64,000 nucleotides of DNA from NVTR01 sp036479015 (GCA_036479015.1 JAZGFB010000045.1:114893-178892); one strand, 5' to 3'; positions 25,438 to 34,835 are shown, counted from the stretch's first letter. Numbers and translations: made by a program. The notes: a model not told the origin generated them from the sequence alone.

Positions 25438-26367
25438 ATGACATTTTTATCTGATCAGACCCCAAGTTGCCCGCCCGCTCTGCTGGCAAAAGCCAAGTTG
25501 CAATCCCCCCCCCGCGTCGCCATCGCCAATGCGGGTGCCCCCCTGCCGATGCAGGCCGCCCATGACGCCACCAATGCTGGCATCATGACCCCTATATTCA
25601 TCGGTAACACCGAAAAAATCGCCCACGAAGCCGCCGCGCTGAACTGGGACATTTCCGGTTTTCAAGTCACCCCTGCCGATGGCGAAACCGCCGCGGCATC
25701 CACCGCCGCTGGCCTTTGTGGTGCGGGTGGTGCCGACGTTCTTATGAAGGGTGATCTGCACACCGATGTCTTTTTAAAGGGCGCGCTAAGCCGTGATGCG
25801 GGCCTGCGCACCGGCGCGCGCTTGGTGCATGTTTTCCACATATCTCCGCCCGATGGCAGCCGCCCGATCCTGATATCTGACGCCGCCGTCAATGTCGCCC
25901 CCGACATACAAACCCGCCGCAACGCCACCCGCGCAGTGGTTGATCTGCTGCACCAATTGGGCACCGAACAACCGCGTGTCGCGTTCCTTTCAGCCACCGA
26001 AGTCCCGATTGCGTCAGTGCCAAATTCACTTGAAGCTCGCGCCCTAAGTGTCTGGGCTAAATCAGAAATACCCAATGCACATTTTTCCGGACCACTTGCG
26101 CTTGATCTGATCCTGTCCCCTGATGCCGCGCGCATCAAGGGCCTGACCGATGACCCGGTCGCAGGCCACGCCGACGCCATTATCGTGCCTGATATCACCA
26201 CCGGCAATGCCCTGTTCAAAGCTTTGGTTTACCTTGCCGGTGGGTGCGCTGCCGGTCTTGTCATCGGGGCCAAAGTCCCAATATTGCTGACCAGCCGGGC
26301 TGATCCGGCGGCGGCGCGCCTTGCCTCAGCTGCCCTTGCTGCCATTCAATTCAGCGCCGCTAGATGA
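25438..26367 (+). CDS. pta: phosphate acetyltransferase (taurine-pathway type)
   Basis: The product is 309 aa, the short Pta/PtaB-like form. It converts the acetyl phosphate released by Xsc to acetyl-CoA. Family motifs include FIGNTEKIAHEAA, GGADVLMKGDLHTDVFLKG, PILISDAAVNVAPD and the C-terminal GHADAIIVPDITTGNALFKALVYLAGGCAAGLVIGAKVPI. AGGGGATG precedes ATG 25438. Its stop overlaps tauE (ATGA), placing it in the xsc-pta-tauE transcript. The sequence is phosphotransacetylase or phosphotransbutyrylase-like; xsc makes the acetyl form the sensible call. Confidence 0.92.
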   Translation: MTFLSDQTPSCPPALLAKAKLQSPPRVAIANAGAPLPMQAAHDATNAGIMTPIFIGNTEKIAHEAAALNWDISGFQVTPADGETAAASTAAGLCGAGGADVLMKGDLHTDVFLKGALSRDAGLRTGARLVHVFHISPPDGSRPILISDAAVNVAPDIQTRRNATRAVVDLLHQLGTEQPRVAFLSATEVPIASVPNSLEARALSVWAKSEIPNAHFSGPLALDLILSPDAARIKGLTDDPVAGHADAIIVPDITTGNALFKALVYLAGGCAAGLVIGAKVPILLTSRADPAAARLASAALAAIQFSAAR

Positions 26368-27122
26368 GCTGGCTTTCCACCCTGTCCGGCCTGGGCCCCA
26401 CTGACCTGCTAATCTTGGCTGCTATCTGCTTTTTGGCCGGCCTTGTGCGCGGGTTTTCCGGCTTTGCGCTTTCAGCCGTGGCCATGGCGGCGGGCACCAG
26501 TATTTTGCCGCCCATTGCGCTGATCCCAGTGCTGTGGTGGCTGGAAATGACCGCGTCCCTGATGATGCTGCGGGGCGGCTGGAAAGACGCCGACCGACGC
26601 ATCGTTATTGGCCTGGTTCTCGCCTCAGCAATCGGCACCCCCCTCGGCATCGCGCTGACAACATCGCTGCCGGTCGATGTGTCAAAACTTATCGCCCTGG
26701 CGCTGGTGGTGACCCTGTCGATCACCCAGCTTGGCAAAATACGCCTGGCATTTCTGGCCACAAAGCCCGGGCTTTACAGCGCCGGGTTAATGGCCGGCAT
26801 CGTCACCGGTCTGGCCGGCATCGGTGGCATGGTAATTGCACTGTTCGTTCTGGCCCAAAACACCCCGGCCCGCAAAATGCGCGCCGCATTGGTGCTGTTT
26901 TTGTTCCTTAGCTCTATCATTTCGATGATCACCTATCTGGCTTTCGGCGTCATGGACCAAACCGCCGCCCTGCGCGGGCTGATCTTCATCGCCCCCACCG
27001 CCATCGGTGTCATTCTTGGCCAACAACTGTTCACCGAGCGTTTCGAGCCCTATTATAAACCGTTTTGCCTGATCCTACTCATCACGCTTGCCAGTCTGAG
27101 CATCCTACGCCAGATCCTGTGA
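26364..27122 (+). CDS. tauE: TauE/SafE-family sulfite exporter
   Basis: The product is 252 aa, strongly hydrophobic with about seven to eight membrane segments. The N-terminal GPTDLLILAAICFLAGLVRGFSGFALSAVAMA and mid-protein AGIVTGLAGIGGMVIALFVLA are the duplicated TSUP/SafE glycine-rich helices. In taurine and cysteate clusters these permeases export the sulfite made by Xsc. It overlaps pta by ATGA. The transported ion is inferred from context; SafE proteins can also carry sulfoacetate. Confidence 0.85.
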   Translation: MSWLSTLSGLGPTDLLILAAICFLAGLVRGFSGFALSAVAMAAGTSILPPIALIPVLWWLEMTASLMMLRGGWKDADRRIVIGLVLASAIGTPLGIALTTSLPVDVSKLIALALVVTLSITQLGKIRLAFLATKPGLYSAGLMAGIVTGLAGIGGMVIALFVLAQNTPARKMRAALVLFLFLSSIISMITYLAFGVMDQTAALRGLIFIAPTAIGVILGQQLFTERFEPYYKPFCLILLITLASLSILRQIL

Positions 27123-27211
27123 CCGGGCATATTGACGCCACTTGAAAATAAACCTCGAACACATGCATAAAATAGAATAACACAGGCAAAGCGATACCCT
27201 GGGAGAATGAG

Positions 27212-30031
27212 ATGACCAAACACCAACAGCCTGAACTGGACACGTCCCCCAAGGTATCGGACGAAATCCGCCAAACCACCTGTTATATGTGTGCCTGCCG
27301 CTGTGGCATCAACGTGCATATGAAAGAGGGCAAAGTCGCCTATATCGAAGGCAACCGCGACCACCCGGTGAACAAAGGCGTGCTCTGCGCCAAGGGTTCC
27401 GCTGGCATCATGCAGATCAATGCGCCCAGCCGCCTGACCAATCCGCTAAAACGCACCGGCCCCCGTGGTTCCGGCGAGTTTGAAGAAATTTCGTGGGACG
27501 AAGCGCTTGATATTGCCTCGGGCCACCTAAACCGCATCCGCGAAACTGACCCGAAAAAACTGGCGTTTTTTACAGGCCGCGATCAATCGCAATCCTTCAC
27601 CGGTTTCTGGGCCCAGTCCTATGGCACGCCAAACTATGCGGCCCATGGCGGGTTCTGTTCCGTCAACATGGCCGCTGCCGGTATCTACACCATGGGCGGC
27701 GCGTTCTGGGAATTCGGCCAACCCGACTGGGACCGTGCTAAAATGTTCATGATCTTTGGCGTCGCCGAAGACCACGACAGCAACCCCATTAAAATGGGCC
27801 TGTCCAAACTTAAGGAACGCGGTGCCAAGATCGTTGGCGTCAACCCGATCCGCTCGGGCTATAATGCCATCGCTGACGAATGGGTCGGCATCACACCGGG
27901 CACCGACGGCTTGTTCATCCTGGCCCTGGTCCATGAATTGCTTAAGGCGGGCAAGATTGATCTGGACTATCTGGCCCAGTTCACCAACGCCCCGGTGCTG
28001 CTGAACGAAGACCCCGACAGCCCGGATTTCGGCCTGTTCCTGCGCGACAAAAATGACAAGCCACTGGTCATCGATCGCAAGACCGGCAAAAAGGTCGCCT
28101 TTGACAAAACCGGCATTTACCCCGACCTATCGGGGCATTTCCGCAAGGGCGGTATCACATATCGAACAGTGTTCCAGCAGATGGCCGAACGCTATCTGGC
28201 CCCGGAATATGCCCCCGACGCCGTTGCCACCCGCTGTGGCATCCCCGCCGCCCAGATCAAACGTCTGGCGGCCGAACTGGCCCACACCGCATTTGAAGAA
28301 GCGTTTGAGCTGCCCATAGAATGGGAAGATTTCCGCGGCCATAAACACACATCCATGACCGGTCGCCCGGTCGCCTTCCACGCCATGCGCGGCATTTCTG
28401 CCCATGCCAACGGCTTTCAAACCGCCCGCGCCTTGCACGTTCTTCAGATCATGCTCGGCAGCGTCGAAGTCCCCGGCGGCTTCCGCTTTAAACCACCCTA
28501 CCCCAAGGCCGCCGAAAACCACCCCAAACCCCACGCCGGCGCGCAACCTGGCAAGCCGCTTGATGGCCCGCATCTGGGCTACCCGATGGGCCCGGAACAC
28601 CTGCTGCTGAATGAAGACGGCACCGCCAAACGCATCGACAAAGCCTTCACCTGGGAAAACCCGATGTCGCCCCACGGCATGATGCATATGGTTATTTCCA
28701 ATGCCCACGCGGGTGACCCGTACAAAATCGACACCCTGTTCATGTATATGGCTAACATGGCATGGAATTCGTCCATGAACACATCCGGCGTCATTAAAAT
28801 GCTGACGGATAAGGATGAAAACGGCGACTACGTCATCCCTAACATCATCTATTCCGATGCCTACAGCTCAGAAATGGTCGCCTACGCCGACCTGATCCTG
28901 CCCGACACCACCTATCTTGAGCGCCACGACTGTATTTCCATGCTGGATCGCCCGATCTGCGAAGCCGACGCCATGGCAGACAGCATCCGCTGGCCGGTGA
29001 TAGAACCCGATCGCAACGTGCGCGGCTTCCAATCCGTCCTCGTCGATCTTGGCCACCGCCTGAACCTGCCGGGTTTCGTTAACGATGATGGCAGCGCCAA
29101 ATACAAAGATTACGCCGATTACATCGTCAACCATGAACGCCGACCGGGCGTTGGCCCGCTGGCCGGTTTCCGTGGCAAAGATGGCACGGGTGCTGGCCGC
29201 GGTGAAGTGAACCCGGATCAGCTGAACCGCTACATTGAAAATGGTGGGTTCTTTGAGGAACACATCCCCAAAGAAGCCGCCTATTACAAACCTTGGAACA
29301 AAGCCTATCAGGATTGGGCGGTTAAGGTCGGGCTGTTTGACGCCCCGGCGCCCTATCTGTTCCAGCTATACGTCGAACCCATGCGCAAATTCCAGCTGGC
29401 CGCAGAAGGCCATGGTGATGTGCAACCCCCCGAACACCTGCGCGAGCGGGTTAAGGCAACGATGGACCCGATGCCGATCTGGTACCCAAGCGCAAGCGAA
29501 GGCGCTGACGAATACCCGATCCACGCCCTGACCCAGCGGCCCATGGCCATGTACCATTCATGGGGCACGCAAAACGCTTGGCTGCGCCAATTGCACGGCA
29601 CCAACCCGCTTTATGTGCCGACCAAGATCTGGGAAGCCAACGGCTTCGCCGATGGTGACTGGGCCAAGGTGTCATCGCCCCATGGCAATATCACAGTACC
29701 GGTCGCCCATCAGGCGGCGCTAAATTCCGATACCGTCTGGACATGGAACGCCATCGGCAAACGCAAAGGTGCCTGGGCGCTGCAAGACGACGCGCCCGAA
29801 GCCACCAAAGGCTTCCTGCTGAACCACCTGATCCACGAATTGATGCCGCCCAAGGGCGACGGTCTGCGCTGGAACAATTCTGACCCCATCACCGGGCAAG
29901 CCGCATGGTTTGATCTGCGGGTGAAGATCGAAAAGGTCGACGCCCCGGATCAGGCACAACCGGCCTTGCCGCCGATTAAGTCGCCGGTTGGTCGCGGACC
30001 CAAGAACCTGACATGGAAGGTTGGCAAATGA
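27212..30031 (+). CDS. soeA: sulfite dehydrogenase (quinone), molybdopterin subunit SoeA
   Basis: The product is 939 aa, a complex iron-sulfur molybdoenzyme of the DMSO-reductase family. There is no Tat signal, so the active site faces the cytoplasm, as known for SoeABC. The N-terminal [4Fe-4S] site is Cys24/27/31/59 (CYMCACRCG and GVLC). GFCSVNMAAAGIYTMGGAFWEFGQPDWD and DLILPDTTYLERHDCISM match SoeA/polysulfide-reductase-like proteins. GGGAGAATGAG precedes ATG 27212. It follows the sulfite-producing xsc operon by 90 bp, supporting sulfite rather than thiosulfate or polysulfide as substrate. Confidence 0.87.
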   Translation: MTKHQQPELDTSPKVSDEIRQTTCYMCACRCGINVHMKEGKVAYIEGNRDHPVNKGVLCAKGSAGIMQINAPSRLTNPLKRTGPRGSGEFEEISWDEALDIASGHLNRIRETDPKKLAFFTGRDQSQSFTGFWAQSYGTPNYAAHGGFCSVNMAAAGIYTMGGAFWEFGQPDWDRAKMFMIFGVAEDHDSNPIKMGLSKLKERGAKIVGVNPIRSGYNAIADEWVGITPGTDGLFILALVHELLKAGKIDLDYLAQFTNAPVLLNEDPDSPDFGLFLRDKNDKPLVIDRKTGKKVAFDKTGIYPDLSGHFRKGGITYRTVFQQMAERYLAPEYAPDAVATRCGIPAAQIKRLAAELAHTAFEEAFELPIEWEDFRGHKHTSMTGRPVAFHAMRGISAHANGFQTARALHVLQIMLGSVEVPGGFRFKPPYPKAAENHPKPHAGAQPGKPLDGPHLGYPMGPEHLLLNEDGTAKRIDKAFTWENPMSPHGMMHMVISNAHAGDPYKIDTLFMYMANMAWNSSMNTSGVIKMLTDKDENGDYVIPNIIYSDAYSSEMVAYADLILPDTTYLERHDCISMLDRPICEADAMADSIRWPVIEPDRNVRGFQSVLVDLGHRLNLPGFVNDDGSAKYKDYADYIVNHERRPGVGPLAGFRGKDGTGAGRGEVNPDQLNRYIENGGFFEEHIPKEAAYYKPWNKAYQDWAVKVGLFDAPAPYLFQLYVEPMRKFQLAAEGHGDVQPPEHLRERVKATMDPMPIWYPSASEGADEYPIHALTQRPMAMYHSWGTQNAWLRQLHGTNPLYVPTKIWEANGFADGDWAKVSSPHGNITVPVAHQAALNSDTVWTWNAIGKRKGAWALQDDAPEATKGFLLNHLIHELMPPKGDGLRWNNSDPITGQAAWFDLRVKIEKVDAPDQAQPALPPIKSPVGRGPKNLTWKVGK

Positions 30032-30801
30032 CCCAGCTCCCACAAAGCACCGAGCGCAAACTTGGCCTTGTTATCGATCTGGACACCTGCGTCGGCTGCC
30101 ACGCCTGCGTGATCTCCTGCAAGGGCTGGAACACCGAAAACTACGGCGCACCCCTGTCGGATCAGGACGCTTACGGCGCTGATCCCACAGGAACTTTCCT
30201 GAACCGGGTACATTCCTATGAGGTGCAGCCACCCAAGGGCGCGCCGGCCCAAACCATCCATTTTCCCAAGTCGTGTTTGCACTGCGAAGACGCGCCTTGC
30301 GTCACGGTCTGCCCAACGGGTGCCAGCTATAAACGGGTCGAAGACGGTATTGTTTTAGTCAATGAAAGCAGCTGTATAGGCTGCGGCCTTTGCGCATGGG
30401 CCTGCCCATACGGGGCGCGCGAATTGGACAAAGCCGAAGGTGTCATGAAAAAATGCACCCTCTGTGTTGATCGAATTTACAATGAAAACCTGCCCGAGGA
30501 AGACCGCGAACCAGCCTGCGTACGCACCTGCCCGGCAGGGGCACGCCACTTTGGTGATTTCGCTGACCCCGACAGCAACGTGTCACGCCTGACAGCCGAG
30601 CGTGGCGGCATAGATCTCATGCCGGAACTGGGCACAAAACCCGTCAATAAATACCTGCCACCGCGTCCCAAAGACGCCGTGGATGCCATTGATATCCTTG
30701 CACCATTCCTTGATCCAGTGGTGGAAGCCACTGGCTTTTTGGGTTGGCTGGACAAAACCCTAGACGCCCTGCCGGGCGGCGCTAAGAAAGGATCCAACTG
30801 A
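30028..30801 (+). CDS. soeB: sulfite dehydrogenase iron-sulfur subunit SoeB
   Basis: The product is 257 aa with four ferredoxin-type [4Fe-4S] motifs: DTCVGCHACVISCK, CLHCEDAPCVTVCPTG, CIGCGLCAWACPYGAR and CTLCVDRI with PACVRTCPAGA. This is the DmsB/SoeB architecture, carrying electrons from SoeA to the membrane subunit. The open frame starts five codons earlier, but ATG 30028 has GAAGG upstream and overlaps the soeA stop (ATGA). It has no signal peptide, consistent with cytoplasmic SoeA. Confidence 0.9.
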   Translation: MTQLPQSTERKLGLVIDLDTCVGCHACVISCKGWNTENYGAPLSDQDAYGADPTGTFLNRVHSYEVQPPKGAPAQTIHFPKSCLHCEDAPCVTVCPTGASYKRVEDGIVLVNESSCIGCGLCAWACPYGARELDKAEGVMKKCTLCVDRIYNENLPEEDREPACVRTCPAGARHFGDFADPDSNVSRLTAERGGIDLMPELGTKPVNKYLPPRPKDAVDAIDILAPFLDPVVEATGFLGWLDKTLDALPGGAKKGSN

Positions 30802-31676
30802 TGCATCCCGCACCTTCCGTCATCATCTTCACCGTGTTGTCTGGCCTGGGTTTTGGCATGCTGGCCTGGCTGGGCATTGGCCTGCCGGATGTCACTGGCC
30901 GCACGGCGTTCATTTTCTTCTTTATTTCATATGCCTTAGCCGTCGCCGGCCTGCTGGCCTCCACCTTCCATTTGGGCAACCCGCAGCGCGCCCTTAAGGC
31001 GTTTACCCAGTGGCGCACCAGCTGGTTATCACGCGAGGCCTGGATGGCCGTGATATCGCTGTCCACCATGGGCATCTACGCCGCATCGGCTATATTTCTT
31101 GGCATAAAGCTGCCCATTTTGGGCTGGATCGCCGCCGCCCTATGCATGGTCACGGTGTTCACCACATCAATGATGTACACCCAGATGAAAACCGTCCCCC
31201 GCTGGAGCCACCCGGCCACCCCGCTGATATTTCTGCTTTATTCGATATCGGGCGGTGCATTGATGGTTGGTCAGGTTTCGATCGCTACGGTGTTGCTGTT
31301 GGTCACTGGTGCCGCCCAATTGCTGGTCTGGGCTTATGCTGACACCCGTTTCAAAGCCGCAGGCAGCACTATTGAAACCGCCACTGGCCTGGGCCGGATC
31401 GGCAAAACCCGCCAATATGAGCCGCCCCATACCGGTACCAATTACCTATTGCACGAAATGGTGCACGTGATCGGCCGCAAACATGCACGGGTTTTGCGCA
31501 TCATCGCCCTGCTTGGTGCGTTTGTTCTGCCAGCGCTGATCCTGTCACTTACCGGTCTGGGCCATATGGGCGCACTGATCGCTGTATTGCTGCATATTGC
31601 CGGCTTGTTCGTGTCGCGTTGGTTGTTTTTTGCCGAAGCCGAACATGTGGTCGGGCTGTATTACGACCAACGTTAG
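30801..31676 (+). CDS. soeC: sulfite dehydrogenase membrane anchor SoeC (DmsC-like)
   Basis: The product is 291 aa with about eight hydrophobic segments, DmsC/NrfD type. It anchors SoeAB and delivers electrons to quinone. Typical features are the LASTFHLGNPQRALKAFTQWRTSWLSREAW block after the second helix and the terminal WLFFAEAEHVVGLYY. The start codon overlaps the soeB stop (TGATG). It ends the sulfite module and is followed by a repeat with a hairpin that probably terminates transcription. Confidence 0.9.
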   Translation: MHPAPSVIIFTVLSGLGFGMLAWLGIGLPDVTGRTAFIFFFISYALAVAGLLASTFHLGNPQRALKAFTQWRTSWLSREAWMAVISLSTMGIYAASAIFLGIKLPILGWIAAALCMVTVFTTSMMYTQMKTVPRWSHPATPLIFLLYSISGGALMVGQVSIATVLLLVTGAAQLLVWAYADTRFKAAGSTIETATGLGRIGKTRQYEPPHTGTNYLLHEMVHVIGRKHARVLRIIALLGAFVLPALILSLTGLGHMGALIAVLLHIAGLFVSRWLFFAEAEHVVGLYYDQR

Positions 31677-31679
31677 GGC

Positions 31680-31730
31680 GATTTTTCTACGAAAAATCAT
31701 GCCTCCGGCGGGGATATTTATGAAAAGAAG
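31680..31730 (+). repeat. composite intergenic repeat, copy 6 (with GATTTTT hairpin)
   Basis: A GATTTTTC/GAAAAATC hairpin with a 3-base loop (31680-31698) is followed by GCCTCCGGCGGGGATATTT (31701-31719) and AAAAGAAG (31723-31730). It is the same order as copy 1 on the opposite strand. It starts four bases after the soeC stop, so the hairpin is a plausible terminator. Confidence 0.75.
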
Positions 31731-31739
31731 AATGGCTGC

Positions 31740-31798
31740 GTGAAAAAAGCTTTGACTTTTTCACGGAAATGTCGTGAAAATTCGGAAGATTTTTTCAC
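31740..31798. promoter_or_regulatory. tandem double operator, GTGAAAAA/TTTTTCAC, 17-bp periodic
   Basis: Four half-sites start at 31740 (GTGAAAAA), 31757 (TTTTTCAC), 31774 (GTGAAAA) and 31791 (TTTTTCAC), each exactly 17 bp after the last. They make two 25-bp inverted repeats whose centres are 34 bp apart. The array ends 12 bp before the XRE-cupin gene start, so autoregulation is the simplest explanation. It must overlap the promoter or leader of the 31.8-37.3 kb operon. Confidence 0.7.
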
Positions 31799-31809
31799 GC
31801 GAGTCGGCA

Positions 31810-32367
31810 ATGAGCATACCCACTACCCTTGGCGCTGATCTGCGGGCCCTGCGTAAATCGCGCGGGCTAACACTTGAGGATATGGCAACGGCACTGGACA
31901 TGTCGATTGGCTGGATCAGTCAGGTAGAGCGCGATATTTCCACCCCCGACACTTTAACCCTGAAAAAGATGGCCGGGTTTTTTGATGTGCCGATATCACT
32001 ATTCTTTGGGGCACCTGACGGACCAAAGACCGAAGTCGGACGCATCGTTCGATCCGCCAATCGCCGCCATATTGGCGAGCGCGATGGTGGGTTGGTTGAG
32101 GCATTAATTTCACCTGATCTGACCGACAGCTTTGAGGTGGTACATTCCAGTTTTATGCCGGGATCAGCCAATATGACACCAACCATTCGACCGACCCAGG
32201 AAGTTGCCTATTTGATTACCGGACAGCTGGACATTTGGCTGGATGATGAAATGTTTCAGATATTTGCCGGTGACAGTTTTCGTGTTCGCGGCCAGGCTTT
32301 ACGCTGGGCCAACCCCTATGATGCCCCTGCCGTTGCGGTATGGGTTATTTCCCCCCCGGTTTACTGA
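31810..32367 (+). CDS. XRE-family HTH plus cupin transcriptional regulator
   Basis: The product is 185 aa. The N-terminal XRE helix-turn-helix (residues about 8-62: LGADLRALRKSRGLTLEDMA, SIGWISQVERDISTPDTLTL) is followed by a cupin_2 sensor domain (PTQEVAYLITGQLDIWLDDEMFQIFAGDSFRVRG, then HRWANP-like RWANPYDAPAVAVWVISP). Proteins of this type often control amino-acid or amine catabolism. ATG 31810 is used; the frame opens at 31774 inside the operator array, so the shorter start is preferred. It is 11 bp from the first flavoprotein gene and probably co-transcribed. Confidence 0.85.
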   Translation: MSIPTTLGADLRALRKSRGLTLEDMATALDMSIGWISQVERDISTPDTLTLKKMAGFFDVPISLFFGAPDGPKTEVGRIVRSANRRHIGERDGGLVEALISPDLTDSFEVVHSSFMPGSANMTPTIRPTQEVAYLITGQLDIWLDDEMFQIFAGDSFRVRGQALRWANPYDAPAVAVWVISPPVY

Positions 32368-32378
32368 AAGGTTTCGAA

Positions 32379-34835
32379 ATGGCTGAATTTCCCAGTACTG
32401 CCCGCGTTGTCATTATTGGCGGCGGCGTTATCGGGGCATCATGTCTGTACCATCTTGCGCGCGCTGGCTGGTCCGATTGTGTGTTACTGGAAAAGAATGA
32501 GCTCACGGCCGGGTCCACCTGGCATGCGGCGGGCAATGTGCCGACATTTGCCACCGGCTGGGCCGCAATGAACCTGCAACGGTATTCCACTGAATTGTAT
32601 CAGGGACTGGCCGAAGCGGTTGATTACCCAATGAATTACCATGTTACCGGATCGCTTCGCCTGGCCCATTCGCCCGAACGAATGCAGGAATTCATGCGCG
32701 CCCGCTCGATGGGTCAGTATCAGGGGATGGATCTGGAAATTCTGTCGCCGGATGAAACCCGTGACCGCTATCCGTTTCTGGAACTGCATGATTTGAAAGG
32801 CTCTTTGTACGACCCCGCGGATGGCGACATTGACCCCGCACAACTGACGCAAGCCTTGGCCAAAGGCGCGCGTGATCTTGGGGCGCAGATACACCGTTTC
32901 ACCCCAGCCACGGGTGTCAGCCGGGAAAATGGCGAATGGATCGTGCACACGGATAAGGGCGATATTCGCTGTGAGTTCGTGGTCAACGCCGCCGGATATT
33001 ACGCGCAACGGGTTGGCGAATGGTTCCGTCCGTTTGGCGGGCGCCGCGTGCCAATGATGGTCATGAGCCATCAATATATGCTGACCGATGAAGTCCCTGA
33101 ATTGGAAGAATTTTCCAGCGCCCAAGGCAAAAAACTGCCGCTATTGCGCGATGTGGACAGCTCATATTACCTGCGGCAGGAAAAGAACGGCTTTAACCTG
33201 GGCCCCTATGAACGCAACTGCCGCGCCCATTGGGTTACGCCCGATGATCCGATGCCTGATGATTTCAGCTTTCAACTATATCCCGATGATCTGGACCGAC
33301 TGGAATGGTATATAGAAGACGCAATGGCGCGTGTGCCCTTGCTGGGCAAAGCCGGGGTTTCACGGGTGATCAACGGGCCGATACCCTATGCGCCCGATGG
33401 CTTGCCATTGCTGGGGCCAATGCCAGGGGTCAAAAATGCCTTTGAGGCCTGCGTGTTTACCTTTGGCATCGCCCAGGCCGGGGGCGCAGGCAAGATATTA
33501 AGTGAATGGGTGATGCAGGGCGAAACAGAATGGGATTGCTGGGCCTTGGACCCACGCCGCTATACTGATTATGCCGATGAAAAATACTGCGTTGCCAAAG
33601 GAAAAGAGGTTTACGGCCATGAATACGCCATGCATTTCCCATGGCATGAATGGCCCGAAGGGCGCGACAAGAAACTGTCGCCGGTGCATGGGCGTGTTAA
33701 GGAATTAGGCGGTCAGATGGGGGCCTATTCGGGCTGGGAGCGGGCCAATTGGTTCGCGCAACCCGGCGATGACACATCCATACAAAGCACCCAGACCTGG
33801 GACCGCGCCGGGCCATGGCAAGCCCGCATTCGCGAAGAATGCGAAGCAGTGCGCGACGGAGTTGGCGTGTTGGACCTGCCAGGATTTTCACGGTTTAACC
33901 TGTCGGGCGAAAAATCAGCCGAGTGGCTGCGCGGTCTGATCACCGGGGCACTGCCCAAGGTGGGGCGGATGAATCTCGCGTATTTTTCCGACAGTCGCGG
34001 GCGAATATTGACCGAGATGTCGGTGGTGCGCCATGGCGATGACCTGTTCACCCTGATCACCGCTGCCCCTGCCCAATGGCATGACTGGGACCTGCTGAAC
34101 AACGCGCTGCCAAATGATGGCAGCGTGCACCTGACGGATTACACCACCGAATATGACACGCTGATCGTCACCGGCCCCAAGTCGCGCGACCTGATGGCCG
34201 GCCTGGTGGGGGACAGCGCCGATCTGTCCCTGCCCTGGCTTAGCAACCAAACCGGGGTGATCGCCCGGCAAGCAGTGTTTTTACTGCGGGTCAGTTTCGC
34301 CGGTGAACTGGGGTGGGAAATCCATGCTGAAAACGCCGATATGGCGGTGATCTATGACGCCGTGCTGGCCGCGGGGGCCAAGCCGTTTGGCATGTGGGCG
34401 CTGAACTCGCTGCGGCTGGAAAAGGGATATCGCGCCTGGAAGGGTGATCTTTCCACCGACTATTCCCTGCTGGAAGGCGGGCTGGATCGTTTCATCAAAC
34501 TGGACAAGCCGCAAGATTTCCCCGGCAAGGCCGCAATACAGGCCGAAAAACAGCGCGGGGTAGCCAAGCGCTTTGTGACCTTGGTTATTGACGCTGGGGC
34601 GGCGGATGCACCCTATATGTCAACGCTGTGGCATGGTGGTGAAATCATCGGGGAAACCACGTCGGGCGGTTGGGGGTACCGGGTGAATGCATCCATCGCT
34701 TTGGGCATGGTTCGGGCAGACTTGGCAGAGCCAGGCACCGAGTTAGAGGTAGAGATTTACGGTGTTAGATGCCCGGCCGTGGTACAGGAAGATCAACCAC
34801 TTTGGGATCCCGAAAATAAAAGACTAAGGGCATGA
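32379..34835 (+). CDS. FAD/folate-dependent dimethylglycine or sarcosine dehydrogenase-like protein (copy 1)
   Basis: The product is 818 aa. It has an N-terminal DAO-type FAD domain (ARVVIIGGGVIGASCLYHLA) and a C-terminal GcvT-like tetrahydrofolate domain (from about residue 430, with GELGWEIHAEN and LRLEKGYRAWKGDLSTDYSLLE). The GSTWHAAG motif contains the His that carries covalent FAD in mammalian dimethylglycine dehydrogenase. Enzymes of this family oxidatively demethylate dimethylglycine or sarcosine, delivering C1 to folate. The exact N-methyl substrate cannot be read here. GAAAGG precedes ATG 32379. It ends in an ATGA overlap with its paralogue. Confidence 0.82.
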   Translation: MAEFPSTARVVIIGGGVIGASCLYHLARAGWSDCVLLEKNELTAGSTWHAAGNVPTFATGWAAMNLQRYSTELYQGLAEAVDYPMNYHVTGSLRLAHSPERMQEFMRARSMGQYQGMDLEILSPDETRDRYPFLELHDLKGSLYDPADGDIDPAQLTQALAKGARDLGAQIHRFTPATGVSRENGEWIVHTDKGDIRCEFVVNAAGYYAQRVGEWFRPFGGRRVPMMVMSHQYMLTDEVPELEEFSSAQGKKLPLLRDVDSSYYLRQEKNGFNLGPYERNCRAHWVTPDDPMPDDFSFQLYPDDLDRLEWYIEDAMARVPLLGKAGVSRVINGPIPYAPDGLPLLGPMPGVKNAFEACVFTFGIAQAGGAGKILSEWVMQGETEWDCWALDPRRYTDYADEKYCVAKGKEVYGHEYAMHFPWHEWPEGRDKKLSPVHGRVKELGGQMGAYSGWERANWFAQPGDDTSIQSTQTWDRAGPWQARIREECEAVRDGVGVLDLPGFSRFNLSGEKSAEWLRGLITGALPKVGRMNLAYFSDSRGRILTEMSVVRHGDDLFTLITAAPAQWHDWDLLNNALPNDGSVHLTDYTTEYDTLIVTGPKSRDLMAGLVGDSADLSLPWLSNQTGVIARQAVFLLRVSFAGELGWEIHAENADMAVIYDAVLAAGAKPFGMWALNSLRLEKGYRAWKGDLSTDYSLLEGGLDRFIKLDKPQDFPGKAAIQAEKQRGVAKRFVTLVIDAGAADAPYMSTLWHGGEIIGETTSGGWGYRVNASIALGMVRADLAEPGTELEVEIYGVRCPAVVQEDQPLWDPENKRLRA

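Noticed and set aside
31740..31798. Possible CRISPR-like short repeats
   Set aside because: The four 8-bp half-sites alternate in orientation and have 9-bp gaps, so they form two inverted repeats and not a repeat-spacer array. No cas genes are near.
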